Part shown: positions 1 to 7,933 of the stretch, one piece after another
How positions within the stretch are numbered: position 1 is the stretch's first letter
How the letters are laid out: each line of letters starts with the position of its first letter
Origin: Tardiphaga sp.
Lineage (GTDB): Bacteria > Pseudomonadota > Alphaproteobacteria > Rhizobiales > Xanthobacteraceae
Assembly (NCBI GenBank): GCA_030147505.1
Contig: JASBVG010000042.1
Coordinates: 21,077 to 85,076, forward strand
Length of the DNA stretch: 64,000 nucleotides
Reading direction: 5' to 3'
Notes under the pieces: generated by a model
What the model was told of the DNA's origin: nothing
Seen by the model: the letters and a program-made list of their open reading frames with translations, nothing else
The model's database searches: none
Position numbers and translations under genes: made by a program

Positions 1-60
1 ATCAAGCCCATCGTCCAGCATGGCGAGAACCTGTTCGGCCTGATGAAGTGCCGGCTCTGA
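1..60 (+). CDS. 3' end of an unidentified gene
   Basis: An open plus-strand frame runs from the window edge to a TGA at 58-60 and gives a 19-residue C-terminus ending in KCRL. It ends directly before the convergent acyl-CoA ligase gene. Too little is visible to name a family. Confidence 0.45.
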   Translation: MKPIVQHGENLFGLMKCRL

Positions 61-1593
61 TCAGCCCTTCATCATCGCCCGCAGCTCGGTCTTCAGCACC
101 TTGCCGTAATTGTTCTTCGGCAAGGCATCGAGATAGACGTAACGCTTCGGGCGCTTGAAGCGGGCGATGTTCGCAAGGCAATGGGCGTCGAGAGCGGCAT
201 CGTCCGCCGCGGCGCCGGCCTGCAGCACGACGCAGGCGACCACGATCTCGCCCCAGTCGGGATCGGCGACGCCGATGGCCGAGACTTCCCGTACGGCGGG
301 ATATGTCAGCAGGGCCTCCTCGACCTCGCGCGGATAGATATTGGTGCCGCCGGAAATGATGACGTCCTTGGAGCGGTCCGACAGGGTGAGGAACCCATCC
401 TCATCCAGTCGGCCGACATCGCCGGTGCGCAGCCAACCATCTTTCAACGTTTCGGCATTGGCCTTGTCGTTATTCCAGTAGCCGAGCATGACCGCCGGCC
501 CCCTGGCCTCGACCTCACCGGTCTCGCCGACCGGCAGCGGCCGGCCATCCGCATCGGTGATCCTTACCTCCATCACGCTTTGCGCCGGGCCGACCGACGC
601 GAGACGTTCGAGATAGCGGGGGTGATCGACATCGGCATGGAACGCGCGCGGCAGCGAGGTGATGGTCATCGGCGACTCGCCCTGACCGTAGATCTGCACG
701 AAGCGCTGGCCCATGATCGCAATGGCGTCGCGGATATCGGCGAGATACATCGGCCCGCCGCCATAGACGATGGTGCGGATGCCCTCGCCGCTCTCGCCGC
801 GCGTCTTCGCCGCATCGACCAGACGCCGCACCATGGTCGGCGCGGCGAACATGGCGACATCGCCAAGCGCCTTGCCGAGGTCGAGCACTTCATCCGGCTC
901 AAAACCCTGGCTTACCGGCACCACATGGCGCGCGGCCATGCGGACATGGATGAAATTATACAGCCCGGCGCCATGGGAGATCGGCGCGGCATAGAGGATG
1001 GCGTCCTTCCGATGCACCTGATCGACATCGGCAAGATAGCACATGGACATGGCGACGAGATTGCCATGGCTGAGCATCACGCCTTTCGGCCGGCCCGTGG
1101 TGCCGGACGTATAGAACAGCCAGGCGAGATCGTGGTCCTCGCGAGTCAGCGGCACGGCCGAGGCCGGTTCGCCATGTTGCAACTCGCGGAACGTTTCGCT
1201 CTCCACCGACAGCATCTGCATTGTTGTCGGTAGATCCTCCTTCAGAGCCGCGAGCACGTCGTGGCTGTCGTCATCGACAATGGCAAGGCGGGCCCCGGCA
1301 TTGTCGCAAATCCACGCCGCCTCACGGCCATGCAGCTTGGCATTGATCGGGATGACGACTCCGCCGATCCACCACACCGCATAAAGGCATTCGAGATATT
1401 GCGTGCAGTTCGACGCGAACAGCGCCACGCGGTCACCCGGCTGGATGCCATAGTCGCGCGCAAGGCCGGCGCCGATGGCGGCGGCGCGGCGCGCGAATGT
1501 GGCGTAGTCCGCCTCGACGGCCGTGCCGCTCAGCAGCGCCGGCGCCTGCGGATGCAGACGCGCCGACGCCATCAGCCATTGCGCGACATTCAT
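61..1593 (-). CDS. AMP-dependent acyl-CoA synthetase/ligase
   Basis: A 510-residue adenylate-forming enzyme that should activate a carboxylic acid to an acyl-CoA by way of an acyl-AMP. The phosphate-binding motif TSGTTGRPKG lies near residue 165. The later motifs YGQGES, GWLRTGD and SGGTNIYPREVEEAL are present, and the C-terminal PKNNYGK carries the usual catalytic lysine. The start at MNVAQW leaves 16 bases after the thiolase stop; a longer frame would overlap that gene. Length and motif order are normal for the fatty-acid/aryl-CoA ligase group. Its position behind a thiolase suggests coupled CoA-thioester metabolism. The substrate cannot be read from the sequence. Confidence 0.9.
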   Translation of the reverse strand: MNVAQWLMASARLHPQAPALLSGTAVEADYATFARRAAAIGAGLARDYGIQPGDRVALFASNCTQYLECLYAVWWIGGVVIPINAKLHGREAAWICDNAGARLAIVDDDSHDVLAALKEDLPTTMQMLSVESETFRELQHGEPASAVPLTREDHDLAWLFYTSGTTGRPKGVMLSHGNLVAMSMCYLADVDQVHRKDAILYAAPISHGAGLYNFIHVRMAARHVVPVSQGFEPDEVLDLGKALGDVAMFAAPTMVRRLVDAAKTRGESGEGIRTIVYGGGPMYLADIRDAIAIMGQRFVQIYGQGESPMTITSLPRAFHADVDHPRYLERLASVGPAQSVMEVRITDADGRPLPVGETGEVEARGPAVMLGYWNNDKANAETLKDGWLRTGDVGRLDEDGFLTLSDRSKDVIISGGTNIYPREVEEALLTYPAVREVSAIGVADPDWGEIVVACVVLQAGAAADDAALDAHCLANIARFKRPKRYVYLDALPKNNYGKVLKTELRAMMKG

Positions 1594-1609
1594 CTCGCTC
1601 GATCCCGCG

Positions 1610-2779
1610 TTACTTCGCGGGCTCGAGGATCGAGACGTAGTTCGCCACCGCCGCACCGCCCATATTGAAGATGCCGGCGAGCTTTGCGTTCTTGATCTGC
1701 ATGCCTTCAGGCGCCTGATCCAGCAGCTGCATCGCGCTCAGCACATGCATGGAGACGCCGGTGGCGCCGATCGGGTGCCCCTTGGCCTTGAGGCCGCCCG
1801 ACGGATTGACCGGCAGCCTGCCATCCTTCTGGGTCCAGCCTTCCTTGATGGCGCGTGCGCCCTGCCCGCGCGGGGTCAGGCCCATGGCTTCGTATTCGAT
1901 CAGTTCGGCGACGGTGAAGCAGTCATGGGTCTCGACGAAGGAGAGATCGCCGAGCTCGACGCCGGCCGCCTTCAGCGCCTTCTGCCACGCCACGGTGCAG
2001 CCTTCGAATGCGAGGATGTCGCGCTTCGACATCGGCAGGAAATCCTGCGCATGACCGGTGGCCTTGATGTTGACAGCCTTGCCCATGGTCTTCGCGGTCT
2101 CGCTGTCCGTCAGCACCAGCGCCGCAGCGCCGTCCGATACCAGCGAGCAATCGGTGCGCTTCAGCGGCCCCGCGACGAACGGGTTCTTGTCGCTCTCGGA
2201 GCGGCAGAACTCGAAGCCAAAGTCCTTGCGCATCTGCGCATAGGGATTGTGAACGCCATTGGCATGGTTCTTCGCCGCGATCATCGCCAGCGCGTCGGAC
2301 TGGTCGCCATATTTCTGGAAATACTTTTGCGCGATGCCCCCGAACACGCCGGCAAAGCCTGCGGATGTCTCGCCATCTTCCGGAAGATACGACGCGCGCA
2401 GCAGGTTCTTGCCGATCTCCGGCCCCGGCGTCTTCGTCATCTGCTCGACGCCAACCACCAGCACGACCTTCGCGGTGCCGGCAGCGATTGACTTGATGCC
2501 CTGATGCACGGCGGCGGAGCCGGTGGCACAGGCATTCTCGACACGGGTCGCAGGCTTGAAGCGCAGTGCGGGATCGGCCTGCAGCACCAGCGATGCCGTA
2601 AAATCCTGCGGCGAGAAGCCGGCATTGAAATGACCGAGCACGATTTCATCGACATCGGATGCAGAGATCCCGGCATCCTGCATCGCTTCGGTCGCGACGC
2701 GGACCACCATGCTCTCCACGGTCTCGGCGTCGAATTTTCCGAAGGGCATATGCGCCCATCCAACGATGCTGGCAGTCAT
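1610..2779 (-). CDS. thiolase family protein (SCP2-type acetyl-CoA acetyltransferase)
   Basis: A 389-residue thiolase-fold protein. The nucleophile region VENACATGSAA near residue 85 and the GHPIGATG histidine motif near residue 340 are present. The C-terminal segment reads FNMGGAAVANY, so glycine stands where canonical degradative thiolases carry the second catalytic cysteine. That pattern is usual in SCP-x-like thiolases and makes a specialised condensing or cleaving role more likely than housekeeping acetyl-CoA acetyltransferase. It lies between the KDPG aldolase gene (49 bases upstream) and the acyl-CoA ligase, all on the minus strand. A sterol, aromatic or fatty substrate are all possible. 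Confidence 0.87.
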   Translation of the reverse strand: MTASIVGWAHMPFGKFDAETVESMVVRVATEAMQDAGISASDVDEIVLGHFNAGFSPQDFTASLVLQADPALRFKPATRVENACATGSAAVHQGIKSIAAGTAKVVLVVGVEQMTKTPGPEIGKNLLRASYLPEDGETSAGFAGVFGGIAQKYFQKYGDQSDALAMIAAKNHANGVHNPYAQMRKDFGFEFCRSESDKNPFVAGPLKRTDCSLVSDGAAALVLTDSETAKTMGKAVNIKATGHAQDFLPMSKRDILAFEGCTVAWQKALKAAGVELGDLSFVETHDCFTVAELIEYEAMGLTPRGQGARAIKEGWTQKDGRLPVNPSGGLKAKGHPIGATGVSMHVLSAMQLLDQAPEGMQIKNAKLAGIFNMGGAAVANYVSILEPAK

Positions 2780-2828
2780 GGTCTCTCTCCCGGTTCAATT
2801 TCGCAATTGCGATAGATATAGCGCGGCT

Positions 2829-3482
2829 TCAGCCCTGTGACAGGCTTTTCATCGCCCGCGCGCACATGGCCGTTATGCCCGCCCAGTCCCCCGCGCGGAC
2901 GGACGCTGCCGGGCAGATCCAGGAACCGCCGATCGCCAGCACACTGGGCTCGCCGAACCATTCCGCCGCATTCGCCTCGGTGATGCCGCCGGTCGGGCAG
3001 AAGCGGAGGTCAGGAAACGGTCCACCCCAGGCACGCAACATTGCGCGGCCACCAGCCTGTTCGGCCGGAAAGAACTTCAGCGTGTCAAAGCCGTGCTCGC
3101 GGGCTTGCATCACCTCGGATGCCGTGGCGACGCCGGGAAGCAATGGCAGATGGCTCTCGGCCGCCGCTTCGAGCAAAGCCGGCGTTGCGCCGGGGCTGAC
3201 CGTGAAACGGGCACCGAGCTTTTGCGCTTGCTCGAAATCGGCAGCGGACAGCACCGTGCCGATACCGACGACGGCATCCGGTACTTCGGCAATAACAGCT
3301 TTCGCCGCCTCGATGGCTACAGCCGTACGCAGCGTGATTTCCAATGTCCGCACGCCGCCTGCGACCAGCGCACGGGCAAGCGGCACGGCATCCGAGACGC
3401 GCTCGATCGTCAACACCGGAACGACTTTGGCAGCCGTCAGCGTCTCGCGCAGATCGTGCTGACGCCTCGCGATATCGGTCAT
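2829..3482 (-). CDS. eda: 2-dehydro-3-deoxy-phosphogluconate aldolase (KDPG aldolase)
   Basis: A 217-residue class I aldolase that splits 2-keto-3-deoxy-6-phosphogluconate into pyruvate and glyceraldehyde 3-phosphate in the cytoplasm. The Schiff-base lysine is in the FDTLKFFPAEQAGG motif near residue 136. The TLEITLRT and GIGTVLSAAD strands of the TIM barrel and the late PTGGI phosphate-binding segment are intact. Its start overlaps the end of the KDG kinase gene by 4 bases, so the kinase and aldolase are translationally coupled. That pairing makes the semi-phosphorylative Entner-Doudoroff assignment firm. KDPGal aldolase activity cannot be excluded. Confidence 0.95.
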   Translation of the reverse strand: MTDIARRQHDLRETLTAAKVVPVLTIERVSDAVPLARALVAGGVRTLEITLRTAVAIEAAKAVIAEVPDAVVGIGTVLSAADFEQAQKLGARFTVSPGATPALLEAAAESHLPLLPGVATASEVMQAREHGFDTLKFFPAEQAGGRAMLRAWGGPFPDLRFCPTGGITEANAAEWFGEPSVLAIGGSWICPAASVRAGDWAGITAMCARAMKSLSQG

Positions 3483-4396
3483 GCTGTTTGCCCTCTCATA
3501 TCAGGCATCGCCTCACGCGGGATGATCGCGCCGGGATGACAGACAACAGTGCAGGCGAGATGATGGCCGGCTCTTGCGGCGGCGACAGGCTCGGACCCAT
3601 TCAACCGCGCGTGAAGATAGGCAGCAGAAAAACTATCACCCGCTGCTGTCGTATCGACGACCGTGCCCGTCACCGGTTGCGCCTCAACGCGCATCACCTC
3701 GCCATTCTCGCGTACGACACTCGCGGGCGTCGCAAGCTTCAGCACGACTTCACCGGCATCGATGCGATCGAACAACGCGCCGTCTCCGTCATCGGGATAG
3801 AGAGCCCGCAAGTCTTCTACGGAAGCGAGAACAATATCCGAGGCAGCGAAGGCTTGCTCGAACGCCATGCGCGCCAGATCGAGATCGGGCCAGCCACGTG
3901 CGCGGAAATTGGTATCGAAGGCCACGCGGACACCGGAGGCACGACAACGTCGAAGGGCTGCCACCAAGCGGTCGCGCCCCATGGCATCAAACAACGACAG
4001 CGTGATGGCGGACAGATAAATCAAATCGTAGCCGGTGAGAGAGGCGAGCAGCGCCTCCGTCTCCGGCAGGCTCATCAACCCGCGCACCGCCGAGGCATCG
4101 CGCCAGTGATAGAAGTGCCGCTCCCCGGCCCCATTGGTCTCGATCATATAGAGGCCGGGCAGCTTGCCCTTGAGGCGCAGCACACGCTCCGTACCGACGC
4201 CCTCGTCCTGCCAGCCGGCGATCATCTCGTCGCTGAGCGGGTCGTCTCCGAGCGCCGTGACGTAATCGACGCTGGCCCCGAGCCGTGCCAGATAAACGGC
4301 CGTGTTGAGAGTATCGCCGCCGAAGGAACGCGTCAGGTGTCCGCCCGGCATCTGACGCAGCTCGATCATGCATTCGCCGATGCTGGCGATCCGCAT
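3479..4396 (-). CDS. kdgK: 2-dehydro-3-deoxygluconokinase (PfkB family)
   Basis: A 305-residue ribokinase-fold kinase predicted to phosphorylate 2-keto-3-deoxygluconate. The N-terminus MRIASIGECMIELRQ and the FGGDTLNTAVYLARLG substrate-binding segment are characteristic of KdgK. The C-terminal PfkB signature TTAAGDSFSAAYLHA holds the catalytic aspartate. The chosen ATG lies 7 bases after the stop of the upstream dehydrogenase; a longer frame from 4438 would overlap it. The gene overlaps the KDPG aldolase gene by 4 bases, so its product should pass straight to that enzyme. Confidence 0.93.
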   Translation of the reverse strand: MRIASIGECMIELRQMPGGHLTRSFGGDTLNTAVYLARLGASVDYVTALGDDPLSDEMIAGWQDEGVGTERVLRLKGKLPGLYMIETNGAGERHFYHWRDASAVRGLMSLPETEALLASLTGYDLIYLSAITLSLFDAMGRDRLVAALRRCRASGVRVAFDTNFRARGWPDLDLARMAFEQAFAASDIVLASVEDLRALYPDDGDGALFDRIDAGEVVLKLATPASVVRENGEVMRVEAQPVTGTVVDTTAAGDSFSAAYLHARLNGSEPVAAARAGHHLACTVVCHPGAIIPREAMPDMRGQTA

Positions 4397-4403
4397 GGCG
4401 GCC

Positions 4404-5387
4404 TCAATCGACGAATTTGCCGCCGAGTTCATCCTCAATGTGAATTCGGATGATGTCGTCGAAAGTCTTTTCGGCGGTGGTGAAGCCGAGCTTCAGCGCG
4501 CGCGCGGTGTCAAAATCGCGCGGCCAGCCGGAGACGATGCCGGTGATGACCGAATCGGTTTCACGCTTGATACGGCCGACCACGTTCTTGCCGGCCACGC
4601 GCTCCAGCGCCGCGATCTGCTCGCCGACAGTGACGGACATTCCGGGCATCGAGAGATTCCGCCGCGACCCCATGGCATCGAGATCCATGCTCCCCGCATG
4701 GACAAGGAAGCCCACCGCGGAGCGCGGCGATGCGTGCCAGTGGCGGACATCCTCGGACACCGGCAGGATGGCCTCCTTGCCCGCCAGCGGCTCGCGGATG
4801 ATGTTGGAGAAGAAGCCGGACGCCGCCTTGTTCGGCGCGCCCGGTCGGACGCAGATCGTCGGCAGACGGATGCCGATGCCGTCCAGCAGACCCTTGCGGG
4901 TGTAGTCGGCGATCAGCATTTCGCAGATCGACTTCTGGGTGCCGTAGGAGGTCAGCGGCGTGTGGAAGAACTCGTCACCGATCTTGTCGGGGAACGGCGC
5001 GCCGAACACCGCGATGGACGAGGTGAAGACCAGGCGCGGCCTGTAACCTCCACCGATCGCGCGGATAGCGTCGATGAGATAGCGGGTGCCATCGAGATTG
5101 ATGCGATAGCCCTTGTCGAAATCGGCTTCGGCCTCGCCGGATACGATGGCGGCGAGATGGAAGATGACGTCGGGCTTACCGGCGATCAGCGCCGGCGCAG
5201 CCTTGGGATCGGAGAAATCCGAGGTGACAGTTTCCGTCGGGATCGACGTCGCGGGCTTGGCCGGCGCCACCACGTCTTGCAGCGTCAGGCGGGTGATCTC
5301 CTTGTTGCCGAGCCGGCCATCGGCAACGAGCTTGTCGGTGAGCTTGCGGCCGACCATGCCGGCGGCGCCGAGGATGAGGATGTGCAA
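4404..5387 (-). CDS. denD: DenD-like NAD-dependent epimerase/dehydratase (D-erythronate dehydrogenase family)
   Basis: A 327-residue extended SDR. The Rossmann motif GAAGMVG is at the N-terminus, the catalytic SYGTQK (YxxxK) is near residue 150, and FTSSIAVFG precedes it. The insert around RLPTICVRPGAPNKAASGF is typical of DenD, which oxidises D-erythronate at C2. I place the start at a TTG at 5387 (MHILILGAAG) because an AAAAGGAAA ribosome site precedes it and family members start there. The upstream in-frame ATG at 5420 lies inside a palindromic repeat. The usual DenD partners (four-carbon acid kinase and OtnC-type enzymes) are absent, so it may act on another aldonate. Confidence 0.85.
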   Translation of the reverse strand: MHILILGAAGMVGRKLTDKLVADGRLGNKEITRLTLQDVVAPAKPATSIPTETVTSDFSDPKAAPALIAGKPDVIFHLAAIVSGEAEADFDKGYRINLDGTRYLIDAIRAIGGGYRPRLVFTSSIAVFGAPFPDKIGDEFFHTPLTSYGTQKSICEMLIADYTRKGLLDGIGIRLPTICVRPGAPNKAASGFFSNIIREPLAGKEAILPVSEDVRHWHASPRSAVGFLVHAGSMDLDAMGSRRNLSMPGMSVTVGEQIAALERVAGKNVVGRIKRETDSVITGIVSGWPRDFDTARALKLGFTTAEKTFDDIIRIHIEDELGGKFVD

Positions 5388-5415
5388 GGGACGTTTCCTT
5401 TTCTTGATCTTGGCT

Positions 5416-5527
5416 GTCATTCCGGGGCGCGCATAGCGCGAACCCGGAATCCCGGAGTGTTTGTCCGGAGTATTTACTATGTCGAGGTTCCGAATTCGCT
5501 CGCCTGCGGCGAGCGCCCCGGAATGAC
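5416..5527. repeat. long palindromic intergenic repeat, type A
   Basis: The element starts with GTCATTCCGGGG and ends with the exact reverse complement CCCCGGAATGAC about 100 bases later. Inner arms rich in GCGC and CCGGAAT lie between. It fills the gap between the permease gene and denD and supplies a spurious ATG for denD. It resembles dispersed extragenic palindromes I associate with Bradyrhizobium-type genomes. Copy number cannot be checked from this window. Confidence 0.75.
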
Positions 5528-5541
5528 CGCGTGTGGTGAGA

Positions 5542-6459
5542 TCACTCCTTCACTGCACCGGTCATCGCCGACACGTAATGCTCGACGAAGAAAGCATACA
5601 GGATCACCAGCGGCAACGAGCCGACCAGTGCGCCGGCCATCAGCGAGCCCCATTTGTAGATGTCGCCATCGACGAACTCGTTGACGATGGCCACGGGCAC
5701 CGTCTTGTTCTGGGTCGATTGCAGGAAGGTCAGCGCGTAGATGAACTCGTTCCAGCACAGCGTGAAGGAGAAGATGAAGGCCGAGATCAGACCGGGCACC
5801 GCCAGCGGGATAATGATCTTGATCAGGATCTGCCAGCGCGACGCGCCATCGATCAGCGCGCACTCTTCCAGCTCGAACGGGATGGTCTTGAAATAGCCCA
5901 TGAGGAGCCAGGTCGAGAACGGGATCAGCAGCGTCGGATAGACGAGGATCAGCGACAGCGGCGAGTCGAATAGGCCGTAAGCCTGGATGACCGAGGCCAG
6001 CGGGATGAACAGGATCGACGGAGGAACGAGATAAGCCATGAAGATCAGCGCGCCGACCGTCTCCGCGCCGCGGAATCGCAACCGCACGATGGCATAGGCG
6101 GCGAGCACGCTGGCAACGATGGACAGGAATGTCGCCGCCGCCGCCACATACATCGTGTTCCAGAGCCACTGCGGATAGTTGGTCTCGAACAGCAGTTTCT
6201 GGATATGCTTGAAGGTCGGCTTGATCACCCAGAACGGATTGAACCGCTCCATGTCGATCAGTTGCTCGTCCGGTTTGATCGAGGTGAGCGCCATCCAGTA
6301 GAACGGGAACAGCAGGATCACCACGATGATGAACAGCGGGATATAGAGCGTGACGATGCGCTGGGGCAGCGACTCCAGATAGGCCATGCCCTCGGTGCTG
6401 TCGTCCTTGTCCAGCTTCAATGGCGCGGTGCGCGCGGTGTCGGCGACGGCTTCAGTCAT
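5542..6459 (-). CDS. carbohydrate ABC transporter permease (MalG/UgpE type)
   Basis: A 305-residue inner-membrane permease with about six membrane segments, the first being FIIVVILLFPFYWMALTSI near residue 42. The EAA loop that docks the ATPase is recognisable at FELEECALIDGASRWQILIKI near residue 205. It should form a heterodimer with the product of the preceding gene, which it overlaps by 8 bases, and the two then bind the UgpC-type ATPase encoded at the head of the cluster. The likely substrate is a sugar, sugar acid or polyol, judged from family and neighbours. Confidence 0.93.
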   Translation of the reverse strand: MTEAVADTARTAPLKLDKDDSTEGMAYLESLPQRIVTLYIPLFIIVVILLFPFYWMALTSIKPDEQLIDMERFNPFWVIKPTFKHIQKLLFETNYPQWLWNTMYVAAAATFLSIVASVLAAYAIVRLRFRGAETVGALIFMAYLVPPSILFIPLASVIQAYGLFDSPLSLILVYPTLLIPFSTWLLMGYFKTIPFELEECALIDGASRWQILIKIIIPLAVPGLISAFIFSFTLCWNEFIYALTFLQSTQNKTVPVAIVNEFVDGDIYKWGSLMAGALVGSLPLVILYAFFVEHYVSAMTGAVKE

Positions 6460-7408
6460 TGTCAGTACCTTGCTGCCACTTGCGGCGTTGCATGCCGAAC
6501 CAGGAGATGGCGATGGCTGCCAGAAGGAACGGGATCATGGCGGTGGCGATCGCAGCGCCCTCGCCAAGACGCCCGGAGAGAATGCCGCGCTGATAGCTCA
6601 GCGTTGCCATCAGATGCGTCGCATTGACCGGACCGCCGCGGGTCAGTGCCCAGATCAGCTGGAAGTCGGTGAACGTGAACAGCACCGAGAAGGTCATCAC
6701 GACGGCGATGATCGGCGTCAGCAAGGGATAGGTGATGAAGCGGAAGCGCTGCCATGAGGTGGCGCCGTCCAGCACCGCGGCTTCATAGAGCGAGGGCGAC
6801 ACCGTCTGCAGGCCGGCCAGCAGCGTGATCGCCACGAAGGGCACGCCGCGCCAGATATTCGCGAAGATCACGCTGGCACGGGCCCAGGCGCTGTCGCCGA
6901 GGAAGTTGATATTGCTGTCGATGATGCCGAGCTTGATCAGCGACCAGGAGATGATCGAAAACTGCGAGTCGTAGATCCACCAGAACGCGATGGCGGACAG
7001 CACCGTCGGCACGATGAACGGGATCAGCACCGCGGCGCGGATCAGCGCCTTGAACGGCATGTGCCGGTTCAGGAGCAGCGCGAGATAGAGGCCGACGGCG
7101 AATTTGATGGCCGAAGCGACCAGCGTATAGAGCAGCGTATTGAAAACCGAGAGCCAGAAGATCGAGTCGTCGCGCAGCCACTCGTAGTTTTCGAGGCCGA
7201 CAAAGACGCCGCCGCGACCGATGCGATCGTCGGTAAAACTCATCCAGACGCCGAGAAACAGCGGGTAAGCGAGAAACAGCAGCAGGAAGGCAGCGGCCGG
7301 CAGCATGAACCACAGCGCCAGCCAGTTGCGGTTCACCCGCAACCGGTCCCAGCTTGAGGTTTTGGGGATCACCTTCCCCACCGGCATCGATGTCTGGATC
7401 GTCGTCAT
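6452..7408 (-). CDS. carbohydrate ABC transporter permease (MalF/UgpA type)
   Basis: A 318-residue permease beginning MTTIQTSMPVGK. The ATG is preceded by GGAG at a good distance, and it follows the RidA stop by 25 bases. The first membrane segment is WFMLPAAAFLLLFLAYPLF. The EAA-like loop reads YEAAVLDGATSWQRFRFITYP near residue 195. It is the first subunit of the permease pair and overlaps the second by 8 bases. The order binding protein, RidA, permease, permease is unusual because a metabolic gene separates the binding protein from the permeases. Confidence 0.92.
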   Translation of the reverse strand: MTTIQTSMPVGKVIPKTSSWDRLRVNRNWLALWFMLPAAAFLLLFLAYPLFLGVWMSFTDDRIGRGGVFVGLENYEWLRDDSIFWLSVFNTLLYTLVASAIKFAVGLYLALLLNRHMPFKALIRAAVLIPFIVPTVLSAIAFWWIYDSQFSIISWSLIKLGIIDSNINFLGDSAWARASVIFANIWRGVPFVAITLLAGLQTVSPSLYEAAVLDGATSWQRFRFITYPLLTPIIAVVMTFSVLFTFTDFQLIWALTRGGPVNATHLMATLSYQRGILSGRLGEGAAIATAMIPFLLAAIAISWFGMQRRKWQQGTDND

Positions 7409-7433
7409 CGCGAGATAAGCTCCAGTCGAAATG

Positions 7434-7859
7434 TTACGGCAGGATCGCTTCGCCCTCGATCTCCACACGCGCGTGCGCATCGATCAGGGCGGAGACCTGC
7501 AACAGCGTCATCGCCGGGAAATGCTTGCCGAGCGTCGCGCCCCAAGCCTCGCCGATGGCGGCGCCCGATGACTTGAAGGCCTCGATATCGGTGACATAGG
7601 CGCGCAGCATCACGATCTGCTTCGGCTCGCCGCCGGCGGCCTTCAACACGGTGACGAGATTCTCCATGGCATACCGCCACTGCGTGCCGAAATCCGAGGC
7701 CGCGGCGACTTCACCCTGCCCGTCCTTCTTGCCGAGCTGCCCGGAGATGCGGACGCTGCGCGTGCCCGATGCCACCACCGCATGGGCAAAGCCGCGCGGC
7801 CGGTTCCATCCTTCGGGCAGAATTGTCGTGTAATCGATCGCTGGCATTCCCATTCCCAT
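7434..7859 (-). CDS. RidA/YjgF family protein
   Basis: A 141-residue protein of the RidA fold, in which trimers hydrolyse reactive enamine/imine intermediates; some subfamilies have other roles. SGQLGK, LRAYVTDIEAF and the closing ARVEIEGEAIL match the family core. RidA proteins rely on a conserved arginine in this last block, and R at ARVEIE fits. Three in-frame ATGs (7859, 7853, 7847) are possible starts; the third has the best ribosome site. It sits inside a sugar-transport operon, 25 bases before the permease genes. That suggests a pathway role, such as handling an unstable enol or imine, rather than general detoxification. Confidence 0.9.
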   Translation of the reverse strand: MGMGMPAIDYTTILPEGWNRPRGFAHAVVASGTRSVRISGQLGKKDGQGEVAAASDFGTQWRYAMENLVTVLKAAGGEPKQIVMLRAYVTDIEAFKSSGAAIGEAWGATLGKHFPAMTLLQVSALIDAHARVEIEGEAILP

Positions 7860-7933
7860 CGCTATTCAGGCCAGCTTGTTGCCGGCTCCGGAAAATGGCC
7901 GGCGCGGGTCGCTCCGCGCCGGCAAGGTCGCGG

